Origin: Cryptomeria japonica
Lineage: Eukaryota > Streptophyta > Pinopsida > Cupressales > Cupressaceae
NCBI RefSeq assembly: GCF_030272615.1
Contig: NC_081408.1
Location: 763,117,673-763,181,672 of the forward strand
Reading direction: 5' to 3'
DNA: 64,000 nucleotides
Each line of letters opens with the position of its first letter. Position 1 is the stretch's first letter. Position numbers and translations under genes: made by a program. A model generated the notes under the pieces. It was not told where the DNA came from. It was given only the letters and a program-made list of their open reading frames with translations, and ran no database searches. Of this stretch, positions 46,740 to 57,589 are shown one piece after another.

Positions 46740-47975
46740 TCAACACTTGAGAGCAACGTGTAGCAGAAACAATGTATTCAAATTCAGAATTAGATAGAGA
46801 GACTGAGTCATGCTTCTTTCTATGCCATGAGACCAACCAGTCACCTAGAAAGAATGCACCACCACTTGTGCTCTTTCGATCATCAATGTAGTTTGGCCAA
46901 TCAGCATTAGTGTATGCTTCCAAGATAAAATATCCTTGTTTAGGATACCAAAAACCATAGTTGAGCGTCCCTTGTAGGTACCTAAAAATTCTGCTAACAA
47001 TATTCATATGTGACTGCTTTGGTGCAGCTTAGAATCTAGCCACCATGCATACTGTCTGAACTATATTCGGTCTTGAAGCAGTTAGGTACAATAGACTACC
47101 TATCATGGATCTGTATAGAGTCTGATCCACCACTGGTGATTCATCATTCTTGCTCAATTTACTGTCGATCACCATGGGGGTACTTATCGATTTAAAACCT
47201 TCTAGTTGGAATTTCTTCAACATCTCTTTTGCATACTTGATTTGTGAGATAAAGATTCCTTTATCTTGCTATAATATCTACAAACCAAGGAAGTAAGCCA
47301 ATTCATCAAGCATTGACATCTCAAATTCTGACTACATTTGATCAAAAAATTCTTTGCAGAGGGTGTCCTTGTTGCCTCCAAAGATAATTCCATCTACATA
47401 CACAACCACAATGATCATGTGGTTCTAATCTTTCTTTATGTACAAGTTGCTGTCAGCACTTCCCTTTTTGAATCCCTGCTCCTTCAGATACTAATCTAAT
47501 CTTGAGTAGCATGCTTTAGGAGCTTGCTTTAGACCATACAAGGCCTTCTTCAGCCGACACACAAATGTCTCATCATCATGCAGCAAAAACCCTTTCGGTT
47601 GCTCCATGTACACTTCTTCTTCCAAATTTTCATTTAGGAAAGTAGATTTTACATCCATTTGGTATACTTTGTAACCCTTGTAGGCATAGAAGGCTAGAAA
47701 CATTCTAATTGCTTCCAATCTAGGTAGAAGTGCAAATATTTCTTCAAAATCAATTCCCTTTACCTAAGAGTATCCTTTGCACACTAGTCTAGCTTTATGC
47801 CTCACAATCTTACCTTCTTCATTCATCTTATTCCGGTAGACCCATTTTGTGCCAATGATATTCTTGTCTTCCGGTCTAGGGACTAATTCCCAAGTCTTGT
47901 TCTTCTCAATCTATTGCATTTCTTCTTCCATGGCATCCATCCATTCTTGTCTTTTTTTGGCCTCAATGAATGTTT
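46740..47975 (-). pseudogene. Element C reverse transcriptase and N-terminal RNase H
   Basis: Minus strand: WVYRNKMNEEGKIVRHKARL, VYQMDVKSTFLN, EEVYMEQPKGF, LKKALYGLKQAPKACY, then IIVVVYVDGIIFGGN (the YVDD box reads YVDG), SISTPMVIDSKLS, YRSMIGSLLYLTASRPNI and finally RNase H YTNADWPNYIDDRKSTSG and VSATRCSQV at the element E junction. Several stops interrupt it. The second catalytic Asp of RT is Gly, so the enzyme is dead. Confidence 0.85.
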
Positions 47976-47979
47976 TGGC

Positions 47980-49197
47980 TTAAAATTTAGTCATGAGGCA
48001 GAGATTGAGTTGTTCATCATTCTGGGGAAGTCTTCTTCTAGTCTGCATACCATCACACTTATTTCCCAGAATTTTCTCTTTCGGGTGATTCAGTTGTACA
48101 TACCGGTTGGGACCCTTCTTGGATGCTTCCTCTGGTTCAATTTCTGTCTGAGCTTCATCATCTTCATCACTGGACTTATCATACCAGTTGATCTGTGGTT
48201 GACATCCTTTGTGCATATCCTCATCAACTTTTACATGCACACTCTCAACGACTCTTCTTAGTCTTTTGTTGTAGCATTTGTAGGCTTTGCTGTTAGATGA
48301 GTAACCAAGGAAGATTCCTTCATCACTCGTGAAGTCAAAACTTCCTAGACCATCCATATATTTCTTGATAAAGAACTTGCTTCCAAATACTTTGAAGTAT
48401 TTGATCGAAGGCTTCCGGTCATACCACAACTCATAAGTTGTCATTCTGTTGTTTGTTCTTAATTGAACCCAATTCAAAGTATATGCAACAATATGAACAA
48501 CTTCTTTCCAATATGTGTCCAACAGAATGGCCTCATTTAACATGGTTCTGGCCATTTCCTTGACTATCCCGTTCTTCCTTTCTACCAAAACATTTTGTTG
48601 TGGTGTCCTAGGAGTGGAGTATTGCCTTCTAATTCCATGTTTTTCACAATAATCTTCAAATTCATTTGATGTAAACTCTCCACCCCAGACTGATCTTAGG
48701 AATTTTAACCTGCACCCACTTTCTTTCTCCACCATCTTTTTAAAGATCTTAAATCTTTCAAATGCTTGTGATTTATCTTGCAGGAAGGTGACCCATGTCA
48801 TTCTTGAGTAGTCATCAATGAAGAGCATAAAGTATCTTTCACCTGCAAGTGCTCTTGTTCTAGTTGGACCGCACAGATCTGTATGCACAATTTCAAGTGG
48901 TCTTGAAGTGTTGTGCTCTTTTGTCCTGAAGCTCACTTTAGTTTGCTTACCTTTTACACATTCGTCACAAAATGTATTTACCAGTTTGATGATGGGTGGA
49001 ATATTCCTCACACACCACTTTCTGCTTACTGCAACTAGGTTATCAAAGTTTATGTAGCCTAATCTTCGGTGCCACAACCAACTTTCATCAACCTGTCCTA
49101 ACATGCATTGGGACTCATAGCATTCATTCAGATTATAAACATTGCGATCGGTTCTCTTTCCTTCTGTCACAACTTTACCAGTACTGTCTTTCTTTAT
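47980..49197 (-). pseudogene. Element C integrase
   Basis: HHCC zinc finger (WLWHRRLGYINFDNL...FCDECVKGKQTK), then the core: VHTDLCGPTRT with the first Asp, FLRSVWGGEFTS where the second catalytic Asp is replaced by Val, and TPQQNVLVERKN with Glu. The GKGKG-like tail region includes FGSKFFIKKYMDG and an acidic SSDEDDEAQTE stretch. Open for 396 codons in its main part; the lost Asp predicts inactivity. Confidence 0.85.
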
Positions 49198-49842
49198 CTA
49201 GCAACCGGTTGAGTCAAAGGTAAATTTGTAACCTTTGTCACACATTTGACTCACACTTAGCAGATTGTGCTTAAGGCCTTCCACATAATATACATCATGT
49301 GCCTTCAATTTTCCATCAATGCTTAGAGTGCCTTTTCCCTTTATTTTGATGGAAGAGTTGTCTCCAAATCTTACTGAACCACCATTCCAGTCTTCAAGTT
49401 TGATGAATATCCTTTTGTCACCAGTCATATGGTTTGAGCAACCACTATCTACAACCCATATATTTTTCCTTTCAGCATGTAAGGCAGTCTGTACTATGAG
49501 ACTTGATTCTGCCTTTTCCTTTTCTTTCTCAACCCAAACTAGTTTGGTCTCTTTCTTCTTGTCAACTGCTATATTGTGCTAAGGTTCAGTTACTAGCTCT
49601 TGATCAAGATTTGTCTTCTTCTTCTTGATCTTCCAGTTTTTACATATCTTTTCTATGTGTCCAAACTCTTGATAGTTATAGCATTTTACATCTTCATTTG
49701 AGGGAACATCCTTAAAATTATTGTAGGGTACCAGTTTATTCTTCCTACATTCAAAACTTTTATGACCATATCCATTGCACTGATAACAAACAACATTCAT
49801 ATCCCAAAGTGGATTAAATGGATTTCCACTTTTATAACTCAT
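49198..49842 (-). pseudogene. Element C zinc knuckles and aspartic protease
   Basis: Two CCHC-type knuckles, CYQCNGYGHKSFEC and a decayed CYNYQEFGHIEKIC, precede a protease with VVDSGCSNHMTGD (active site) and YYVEGLKHNLLSVSQMCDKG. Stops at 49579 and 49198. Knuckles bind RNA; the protease would cleave the polyprotein. Confidence 0.8.
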
Positions 49843-49859
49843 AGAGGGCTTATTGATTA

Positions 49860-51692
49860 ATCTACAGTTAGCTATTCTATGCCCAAATTTGTTACACTGG
49901 TAACAGTAACCATGGATTTTGAAACATATAGGTTAGGCTGTCTTGGTCCTGAATGGAACTGCCTCATTGGGGGTCTTCCCTTCATGTTCTTGAGTCTGGT
50001 GAATCCTTTGCGGTCAACTCTTGCATTTCTCCTTGGATCTGTATTTTGGTATAAGAAGTGTGGCCTCCGGCTCATTGTTGTATACTGATTTGAGTGATGA
50101 TTTCCAACAACATCTGCATATGTCTTTTTGCCAGTATCCTTACCTACAGTGAATTTCTTCTTTTCTTCACCTTTAATTGAAGAGGTGAACATTATTTCTT
50201 TGCTAGATTTATCTTTGTGGGTTGAACTTTGACCTTCTTCAAAGCCTAAAACACCTGTGTCTTTCGATTGCTTCTGTTTGCTCAACATCTTGTCTAAGGC
50301 CTCGGTGCTACCTGCATACTTGCTCCTTATTTTTATTTCTTCCTTACTTTCTTCAAGCTCCTTTATGAGATTTACTATTTCTACTTCCAACTCTTGATGC
50401 TCCTTTTCCTTCTTTGTCAGATCAGAGGTTGTAGCTTCACATATCCTCTTAGTTTCTTTCAGTTGCAATTTCAAGTCAGATATAACTTTACTGGACTCAT
50501 CTAGAGATTGCTTCAAGAGATCTTGTTTATCTACTGCAACAAGCTTAACCCACTTGAGTTCTCTTCTTGTTTTACTCAATTCCTTAAGAGCACTAATAAA
50601 TTCGCTCTCCAAATCCACTTCAGCTTCAATATCCCCCTCTTCCTCATCTTCATCAACTGGTCTATCAAGTGCCATGAAGAGATTGAATTTTCTGTCATTC
50701 TCATGGTAATCATCTTCTGATGCGTTTTCTTCATCTGTTGTGTCATCCTCAATAGGATATAGGCTGTTCCAGTTCCCGTAGCCTTTCCTTCCTTGCCGGT
50801 AGTCATTTCTTTCTCTATCTTTGTCAACATATCTTCTGAACTCTCTTGACTCATCTCCACCAGTTTCTTTGTGAGGACAATTAGCAGTAAAGTGTCCGAC
50901 CTTTCCATAGTTGAAACATTCAAGTGGTATCTTTCCTTTGTACTAGCCAGATCCTCTTTTGAGCTTCCTGACAAAGTTTTCTACTTCTGCATCAGAGTCT
51001 TCATTGGATTCTTTATGAGTAGTTGCTTCTTTGCCCTTTTTGGTCATGTTGAATGCTGCTTCTTTCCTTGAGGAAGCATCACCAATTGTTCTCATCTCAT
51101 AGGCTGTCAGATAACCAAATAACTCATCCATTGTAAAAGTCTTCAGATCCTTGGCTTCTTCTATGGCAAACACCTTAGTATCATACTTGGCAGTGAGAGA
51201 TCTAAGTACCTTCTTGACAAGAACCTCATTTGCAATCTCTTCTCCAAGTCCTCTGATAGTGTTCACAGTTTCATCAAATCTGTGAAGATAGTCTGCAATC
51301 TTTTCATCATCTTTCACTTTGATGCTTTCAAGCTGGCCCCTTAGTGCTTGTAGCTTGGCTTCTTTGACTTTTGCATCTCCTTCAAACAACCTCTGCAATT
51401 TATCCCAAGTCTCCTTTGCTGAAACACAGTGAATGACTTTGACAAATTCATTATCAGTCAGTCCACTCAAGATAGCAAGTTTGGCCTTTGCATTATTCTC
51501 ATACTCCTTTTTGGCATCCGAATCAGTGGGAGGAGCATTAGGATCAACATACCCATTCTTGATAGACATCCACACGTCAAAACCCAGGGAGGAAATATAG
51601 GTCTCGATTCTTCTGCTCCAGAAGGCATAGTTGGATCCATCAAACATGGGGGCTTTTGAGGAAGCAAACTCATTTCTTGCCATCGCGTTCAA
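49860..51692 (-). pseudogene. Element C gag with coiled-coil
   Basis: Starts at about 51692 with MFDGSNYAFWSRRIETYI and continues with the UBN2-type gag domain (KETWDKLQRLFEGD, YLHRFDETVNTIRG). After a TAG at 50943 the same frame gives a knuckle CFNYGKVGHFTANC. A long acidic and coiled-coil region follows (about 50250-50640, LKLQLKETKRIC, ELEVEIVNLIKELEE). Long coiled-coil gag is typical of Sireviruses. It ends at a TAG at 49872. Confidence 0.85.
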
Positions 51693-51734
51693 AGTCCAAA
51701 ATCTACCTAAGGTTTAAAGATAACCGAGAACCTT

Positions 51735-51746
51735 GCTCTGATATCA
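51735..51746 (-). promoter_or_regulatory. Primer binding site of element C
   Basis: The minus strand reads TGATATCAGAGC two bases after the LTR, one base off the initiator-tRNA-Met site TGGTATCAGAGC. Confidence 0.85.
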
Positions 51747-51748
51747 AT

Positions 51749-53370
51749 TGTTGAACACAGAGTACTGCTGAGAGGGGGGTGAATCAGTGGTTCCTAAATC
51801 TTTTTGACTTTCAAATCAAATTCAGAATATCAGTTATCTACTTAAACACTAAACAATCAAACCGGTAGAACAAGAAAGAAATCCAAAGAGATCAATCGCA
51901 CAAATGTAACTCTCAACACCAGATGTATGATGAAAACCCAATATGGGAAAAACATCAGTGAGAAAAGTTGTTGGAGACTAATGATCCAATCCAGCCTCAT
52001 AGGTAAAACACTGAATTACAAAGTTTAGGGCACCAACCCAAGGAGCATCAACCCCTGAATTTAGGGCACCAACCCCTGCACCAAGCTCTAACTTGGTGAT
52101 GTATATTGAAATATAATTTTTTGGATTAAATATCATAGAACACTGAAATATAATTTGAATACAGTCAAGGCTTCTTGTTGCAAATGAATTCTGCAACTCT
52201 TGATTAAATATCCTACTGCCAATTGATAGTCTTTTCTCCTTCACTGAATCTCACACTACTGGTGGTGAGATTACTTTCTCTGATTCTCTGCCTCTATTAT
52301 CTCTCTCTCTCATGGTCTCTCAACACACTATGTCCAACTTGGATGTTGCTTGCACTGCCACACCTTGTCGGTTTAGCTTAACTGTGAAACTGCAGTTATG
52401 CCGGTAGAATCCTCTCACCGGTAAGCTTTCTCACTTGCTATGCAACTCTCGTAGAATAATTTCTAAGGATAGAAATTTATTCTCTTTCCCTTGATCTCTC
52501 TTTTCTCTTCCTCTTCTCCGCAACATCAATTTTCTCTGTCTTGAGCTCTCCTCTTTATCCCATGATTTCCCACCAAAGAGCAATTCAAATTCGTGGTGGT
52601 TAGGGTTTCCTCTTCTCGACACGATCTTCATGAGATCCGATCTAGTCTATCTTGGATCGATCACTTGTAATCCAGGGATGTATCTGTACACTCTTTCCAT
52701 TCCCCAATACATACTTGTTGAAGATAGCAATCTCGAACAAGATTTTCTGCCTTGAAATCTGTCGACTCATAAAATGCTTCAGCTATTTCCTTTTCGAGGT
52801 CTTCCTGAATTAGATTTCCTTTGCATTGATCCAAGAGCCAACTACTCCCTGATCTTCCTCTATCATCCTTTCTTCGTCGAGCCGCATTAGTCAGTTGCAA
52901 TCCCGTGATTTGTGGTCGTTTCATTTATGTCGACTAACAGTTTCACCAACCGCGTCGATGGAGACTTTATCAACCACAACATATTTGCCACCTCTGCTCC
53001 ACATGGCATCACCATGGTCAAACACTCTGCTCACTGACACACAGTCGGTTCAACCTTGAACATTCAATAAACTCATGTACCGGTACACACCTTTATCAAT
53101 AAAGCCTTCTTCTTCTGCTAACTGGCAGTGCACACTATACTGGTAACACATCTTCACCTCCAGTGGTTTGTGATAACTTTAACATTCTGCCTCTTCATCA
53201 TAAACAAGCAGCCAACCTCTAGACCGGTTTATTGCTCAACATGTTAACACACACAACCTTCATCTTGGTTTATGCCTTACCGGTAAGCTTTCATTCTGTC
53301 TGCTCACTCTTATGTGAATTGCCATTATGCCGGTTGACATCAATGACAACTTAATGCCAAAATGCCAACA
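51749..53370 (-). repeat. LTR of element C, right (5' LTR in element sense)
   Basis: 1,622 bp, same ends as the left copy, followed by AAGAG. The copies differ by scattered substitutions and small indels. Confidence 0.9.
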
Positions 53371-53375
53371 AAGAG
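53371..53375. repeat. Target-site duplication AAGAG of element C (right)
   Basis: Matches 41691-41695. Confidence 0.92.
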
Positions 53376-54469
53376 ATCATGGCCCTTAGTCGTACAACTC
53401 TTAACCAACTTCTAGATGAGTTAGGGATTGTGTTGCTTGTAGATATCTTAGCCTTCTCTCTACCATTGACCTCTTCACATAGAAGTTGTGCACGTAGTTG
53501 GCCAAATTTTGGTAAGTTTACTTACAATTTCTCATGTTTGTGTCCAATAACCTATAAATTAAGATCTAGAAGTGGAATGTGTGGTTACTGGTTAGGAATC
53601 AATTATTGATGGTTGCATCCCCATTGATGTATAGGTAAACCATATAACTATGGTCCCCTATAATGATGTAGCTCTCACCATTTAATAATTTCATTGGTTT
53701 TTATTGTTTGGACTTGACCCATTAAACTTTATTTTGTTGTTTAATCTTATTCTTTAGACTTAACTCTACTTTGAAGATAAATTTTTAAATTAATATATTA
53801 TTTCTTTTTGATAAATAAATATAATAAAACATATATTTAAAACAAGAATCAAATGAACTTTAAAGACTTGTCCTTTCTTAAATGATTGAGGAAATATACA
53901 AGACAAAGAATATATATAGATAGATAATAGATAATTACACCTGAAGATTAACAAGAGTATAATGTAAGACAAAGAATATATATAGATAGATAATTACACC
54001 TGAAGATTAACAAGAGTATAATGTAGCATGGGGAATCTCCTTTCTTGACCGATTAAGCAAATTTATAAATAAAAAATTCAAATAAGTTTTGAGGAAGAAA
54101 GTTCTATTTTCCTTCCTATAAGGTCTCCCCTATGCTCAATAATTCTCTAGTTGCCTTAGGAGTCACGCAATCTAAATCCATGAATAAAGATAACTGCTTT
54201 TAAATTGGATAATTTTTGTTAGCACACAGTAAACTTTCTGTTCTGGCCATGATTTACGGAAAATAGGTGTTGCATATGCATTGTGAATGTAAGCTAATTA
54301 AAGAGTTTTTAACTCAATCTATTTCATAATTTCAGTTTAACTGAATTACATCTTCAGAAATTTCATGCATAATTTCTGTTCCTGTGATCTATATATCATT
54401 TGTAATCATACAGATCTATATATCATTTGTAATCATATAGATTTATAATGAAGATGATTGAATTGTATT
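53376..54469. other. AT-rich spacer between elements C and D
   Basis: No supported gene. A short + frame at 53379-53609 has no recognisable motif. A direct tandem duplication of about 60 bp (AGACAAAGAATATATAT...) lies at 53901-54025, and a smaller one (CTATATATCATTTGTAATCA) at 54389-54445. Confidence 0.6.
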
Positions 54470-55250
54470 TGTAGACACCCAAAATTGTCATGTCTAATTA
54501 AATAAATATTTTATTTATTTAATTATCTAAGCCTAATTCTTCTATTAATTAAATAAATCCTTATTTATTTAATTAATTCATTTATCCTCTTCTAGCCTTA
54601 TTTCACATTTAAATAAATACATTTATTTATTTAAATTATCCCTTTCCTAAATTAAATAAATATTTTATTTATTTAATTGTCCTACTTCTTCTATTAATTA
54701 AATAAATCTTTATTTATTTAATTAGTTCATTATCTTTTTCTACACATGACACATGTCATTCATCTCTTATTTCCTACACTACCTACCTCTTTCATTATTT
54801 TGGTATTTCTTATACCTACCCTCTAATCCTAGCCGACCTCCTTTTTACACCTCTCAATCTTAACCCTCCATTTCTTATTGTGTCTTCTATTTAAGGAGAT
54901 GCTTTCTTCATTGACAAACCCTAATTCCTAATGACTAATTTTGGAGGACTTAGCTACACTACAATTCTACTTGCAACCACATTCCGTTCTTTATTGAGCT
55001 CTTGTGCACATAAAAATCTGAGAGCAAGCATATCAAACAAGATCAATGGAGATAGGAAGAATGGAGATCAAAACCCTAGTGGACATGTGATGGTATAATC
55101 TTTGTTATTTTTGAGTTATTTTGCATTGTCTTAGGTTATCTTCATATGTTATGGTGGATCTTTGTTCATTGTTAGGCTAGGGTTTGGTGGTTGAATCCAT
55201 TTTAGTCTTTCAATATTGTTGTTTATTGCTATCCATTTTCACCATATACA
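54470..55250 (+). repeat. 5' LTR of element D
   Basis: 781 bp, TGTAGACACCC...ACCATATACA. Five AT-rich palindromes (54495-54525, 54543-54578, 54607-54638, 54651-54679, 54691-54726) of the TTAATTAAATAAAT-type sit in its first 260 bp. Confidence 0.88.
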
Positions 55251-55253
55251 TTT

Positions 55254-55271
55254 TGGCACGCCCGGTGGGAC
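55254..55271 (+). promoter_or_regulatory. Primer binding site of element D
   Basis: TGGCACGCCCGGTGGGAC, identical to element B. Confidence 0.8.
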
Positions 55272-55360
55272 TCTTGTCCCTTTGCATTTAACATTTTTGT
55301 TGCAGATTTTGCATTTTTGAAGTTGCAGATCAGACGATTTCGACGACATTTTAGGGTTTT

Positions 55361-55615
55361 TCCGCGTCTGCGAGTGTTCGGATCGCGTTTCTGTATTTCA
55401 GAGGCGTCTGTGATATCTTGGATCGCGTCTGTGTTTCTGTCATTTTTTTTGCAGGTTTCCGAAAGTCGCGTCTGTGATCCTGAATCGTGTCTATGAACCA
55501 TCTGATCGCGTCTGCAGAGTAAAGAGGCGTCTGTGTTCTTAAATAACATCTGCGACTCACAGAACTGCGTCTGTGTCGGACAGACGCGTCTGTGTCTGGT
55601 ATAACAGCGTCTGTG
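55361..55615 (+). repeat. GCGTCTGTG array 1 in element D leader
   Basis: About 12 copies or close variants, 15-30 bp apart. Minus-strand frames over it (His-Arg-Arg and Thr-Gln-Thr repeats) are by-products. Confidence 0.8.
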
Positions 55616-56004
55616 CATTTTGTTTTGCAAATTTTTCAAGTTTTTCGATTCGGGTTTTCGGATTTTGTATTTAGGGTTTCAGATCTGGTTTATTTTCGGC
55701 TAACCTTTGCAGATCTAGCTAACCTGGTTTGTGCAGCTTGCTTTGGAGGCAAATACGTTTTGTTGAAGGCCCCTTTTCACAAAGTCTTTTTGGGTTTTCT
55801 TAAAATTTACCTAACTTGTGTTCTTGCAGGAAGGGGTTATCATTTGAAACAGCCCAAACTACTAACAATTTTGTTGCAGGGCCTTAGTTAGGGTTTTGTA
55901 ATTTTATTTGTGTGCCTTGTCTTCATAGCTTAGCAAACACTTCAATTGGTGCACTAAAATTGAACCATTGTCTTTTGTGTCTTGAGCAATAGGCTCTTTT
56001 TGTT

Positions 56005-56560
56005 TATTCTTTAGAGGGCCTATCTTCCCGTGTGGTCATTAGGACTACTAGTGAGAAGAGAACGACCCAAGTGGTAGCGAGGAAAACCCACCTCATCCAA
56101 ACCACTATAATCAAATGTATTCATGGTGAAAACTATGAATAACGTGTGCTGATTAGTTCATACCGACACTATGTCTCCCCATAAACCCGTTTGATCAAAT
56201 TTATTTGATCATTTGTAGGGCGTAACCCCTACCGGCTGGGAGCCTTCTGTATTTACAGAGCTGAAAGTGCCGCATGTATGGCCACACGAGCGGATGCCCT
56301 TACTAGCACCATTTTGTTTTAGATGCCCAAATCCTTCTAGTTGTTGAGGCAGGAGGTCGGACCTCTGGTAGCGGCCCACACACATACGGTTCTTAGTAGA
56401 GATACAAAGTTCGCCATGGGGAGTTTTCATGGGGACTGATGCTTGGCTGACCCGAGAAGTGAGTGCCGAGGGTGGAGCCAGTGAGGTCAAGCATCTAAGT
56501 ATCCGCTCTGAATAGCGTAGCCTCGGGGGTAAAACCCCATGTGGGATCAACAATTATTGT
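56005..56560 (+). promoter_or_regulatory. Strongly conserved leader block
   Basis: Aligned by eye with 30940-31480 of element B it shows about nine differences in roughly 560 bases, fewer per base than the start of gag. An antisense frame of 114 codons (113 in B) spans it. Function unknown. Confidence 0.55.
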
Positions 56561-56825
56561 CCTGGCCAGCCATAAGAATTGTGCTTGACTTATGATAAAC
56601 ATTCAAACACTCAAAGACAAAACAGCAAAACATTGTGTCTTTTGTGTCTTCAAGTGTATGCAAAAACTTTTTACATCAAACAACACACTTTTTGGAGTCT
56701 AAACAGTCTACAAACATTGGGTCATCAACACTGTGTCCTCTTGTCACGAAAAACAGTCGAAAAATCAGATTTGGTCACAACAAAACAAATTCACAGATAG
56801 GAAAGATTGCACTAAGGTTACAGAA

Positions 56826-57110
56826 ACGCGTCTGTGTCTGTTAAAAACGCGTCTGTGTCGGATAAACGCGTCTGTGAAGTACAGAATAGCGTCTGTGTTT
56901 TTATCAGCGTCTGTGTCGAACAGAGACACGTCTGTGTCTGGGAATCGCGTTTGTGAAGTATACAGGCGCGTCTGTGTCCACAATTGCAAAAAACTGTCAG
57001 TCCCAGCAAACATCAACAGGAAAATCTCATAATCGCGTCTGCGTCCAACAGAATAGCGTCTGTGTCTTAAAACCGCGTCTGTGAAGTATACAGAGGCGTC
57101 TGTGTCAGGA
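56826..57110 (+). repeat. GCGTCTGTG array 2 in element D leader
   Basis: About 12 copies, many perfect, e.g. ACGCGTCTGTGTCTG and ACGCGTCTGTGTCGG. Element B has a shorter version at 31744-31899. Confidence 0.8.
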
Positions 57111-57589
57111 TTTGAAAAGTTTAACAGTCAAGCAAACAAAGAAAATCAGTTTCGGCATACTTGAGCTTCCTAGGTTGTCTCTTCAGGTTTCATCTAGCAT
57201 TCAGCCTGTTCTAAGGTCTTACACAGTCCATCATTGCTTCACATCTCATTTTACATTCATACTTGTCTAAACTTGAGTCAAAAAGTCACTTGCTTGTCCT
57301 CATCATACTTTGTCAACATACAACAACACTTTGCTAAGTGGTCCCTCATCAAGGTTTCTTACCTTTGGGTCTCATTTGGTCTTACTTAGAGTCAAGGTCA
57401 GCTTACCTCATCAAGAGAAACTATCCTCTCTTTGGAAGTCACACCTACTCTACAACATACATACTTGGTCTTACACTTTGGACATTGCAAGTAAACTTCA
57501 GATTCATTTACATTCCATACAACTCCTGGTCTTCCATACTCTTTTCATTTTTCGTCCCGTCTCTCACATATTGGTCTAACACCTAGTTC

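Larger units (their letters stand above)
41696..53370 (-). mobile_element. Element C: Sirevirus-like Ty1/copia retrotransposon, interrupted by element E
   Basis: LTRs 41696-43304 and 51749-53370, TG...CA, with AAGAG on both sides. In minus orientation: 5' LTR, PBS (51735-51746), gag, protease, integrase, RT, RNase H, purine-tract array, 3' LTR. The integrase-before-RT order defines copia. The long gag with a coiled-coil and repeated purine tracts before the 3' LTR point to the Sirevirus/Maximus group. Many stops show it is inactive. Element E splits its RNase H. Confidence 0.9.

Noticed and set aside
53379-53609. 76-codon frame after element C
   Set aside because: No recognisable motif, neighbours or splice context; expected by chance in this length.
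55229-55639. 136-codon minus-strand frame with His-Arg-Arg and Thr-Gln-Thr repeats
   Set aside because: It is the reverse complement of the GCGTCTGTG array; the repeats explain the amino-acid pattern. The same applies to 30207-30554, 20715-20933 and 56765-57016.
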